Shown one piece after another: positions 63,391 through 64,000 of a stretch of DNA of 64,000 nucleotides. The DNA comes from Oegoconia quadripuncta (lineage: Eukaryota; Arthropoda; Insecta; Lepidoptera; Autostichidae): positions 37,506,778-37,570,777 of the forward strand of contig OX438744.1 in assembly GCA_949316235.1 (NCBI GenBank), read 5' to 3'. Under the pieces are notes generated by a model. That model was not told where the DNA came from. It was given only the letters and a program-made list of their open reading frames with translations, and did not search any database. Position 1 is the first letter of the stretch. Every line of letters begins with the position of its first letter. Position numbers and translations under genes: made by a program.

Positions 63391-64000
63391 TGTAAATACA
63401 AATAACACCCGTACCCACCCAACCACCGTACAACATGATCTTTATAGAATACACACTTATGGTTGTTATTGAAAATTTTGGCACTAGTACCCTACCCTCG
63501 CTTTCTCTCGCTGGGCACTAGCTGAAAATCGGTGTCTTACCGCTATAGGTGACGATCCACACTGAGCGATGGCCCATTTGTGGTACAGATACACATACAA
63601 CTCTATTATAAGTTGTAACAGTTGTACTTAATTTTAGTTTTTATTTTCATTACTGTGAAATAAGGCTACATTTTGTAAGAATAACACCAAGCACAATGAT
63701 TGTTGCGTCGAATATTTTTGTATGTGTTTCTGTAATATGCAAATAAACGCTTTATCTGTCTATCTAATAAACATATGTACTTAGATCACGGCATTAATGA
63801 GACTAGAGTAGTTTCCATAGAAAACACCAAAGAAATTACAAGAGCTATCTCTTATTATTGATATATGATTATTCCTCGTCAGTATTGCCTCTCTAACATG
63901 AAACATGTCGACATCATTCATCGTTTTCCTGCCCTTATCCTTACGTACGTACGTGTCTTCGGCACATGTCTTCCTCACCCACTATCCTCTATCAGCCGTC
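63391..64000. other. Unassigned DNA at the right edge
   Basis: No exon recognised. AATAAACGCTTTATCTGTC at about 63741-63760 resembles a LINE tail ending. A minus-strand frame at 63781-63978 has no recognisable domain. Confidence 0.35.

Noticed and set aside
52000..64000. Possible upstream filamin exons (CH domains, repeats 1-15)
   Set aside because: I looked for SPF, EGPSKAE and DGT-Y motifs and for CH-domain residues on the minus strand and found none.

Overview
This window is AT-rich, intron-rich insect DNA, almost certainly from a moth or butterfly. The grounds are a C2H2 zinc-finger exon of the rotund/squeeze class, a filamin (cheerio) gene with many short exons, and dense tRNA-derived SINEs, truncated LINE 3' ends, foldback elements and a Helitron of kinds common in Lepidoptera. 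There is no operon-like or prokaryotic structure. The species cannot be named from the sequence alone.

Layout. (1) 1-6706 is AT-rich non-coding DNA, probably intron of the zinc-finger gene, with one LINE tail at 2655-3127. (2) 6707-7717 (+) is the last coding exon of a rotund/squeeze-type transcription factor. (3) 7718-12294 separates this gene tail to tail from filamin. (4) 12295-51625 (-) holds 18 exons that join in phase at every junction into one 923-residue reading frame: an isoform-specific N-terminus, then filamin Ig repeats equivalent to human 16-24, including hinge 2 and the C-terminal dimerisation repeat. It has no actin-binding CH domains, so it corresponds to the short filamin (FLN90-like) product known from Drosophila cheerio. 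A promoter-like block lies just upstream at about 51750-51905. (5) 51904-64000 shows no further exon I can support and is transposon-rich; the 5' exons of a full-length filamin would lie beyond the right edge.

Transposons fill the filamin introns. Three tRNA-headed SINE families are present (called A, B and C here). There are many jockey-, RTE- or CR1-like LINE 3' ends. Two foldback DNA elements have TA flanks: 39893-41247 with 427-bp arms, and 46225-47265 with about 284-bp arms and a mariner-type transposase remnant. A structurally complete non-autonomous Helitron lies at 47736-49523 and carries a two-spacing tandem array. A nested palindromic cluster occupies 31300-32840, and two inverted copies of one MITE lie at 19523-19942 and 60542-60962.

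I found no viral, CRISPR, toxin or prokaryotic defence system. The most interesting biology is the internal promoter and private first exon of short filamin, the weak 5' splice sites near repeat 23, and transposons sitting next to splice acceptors.
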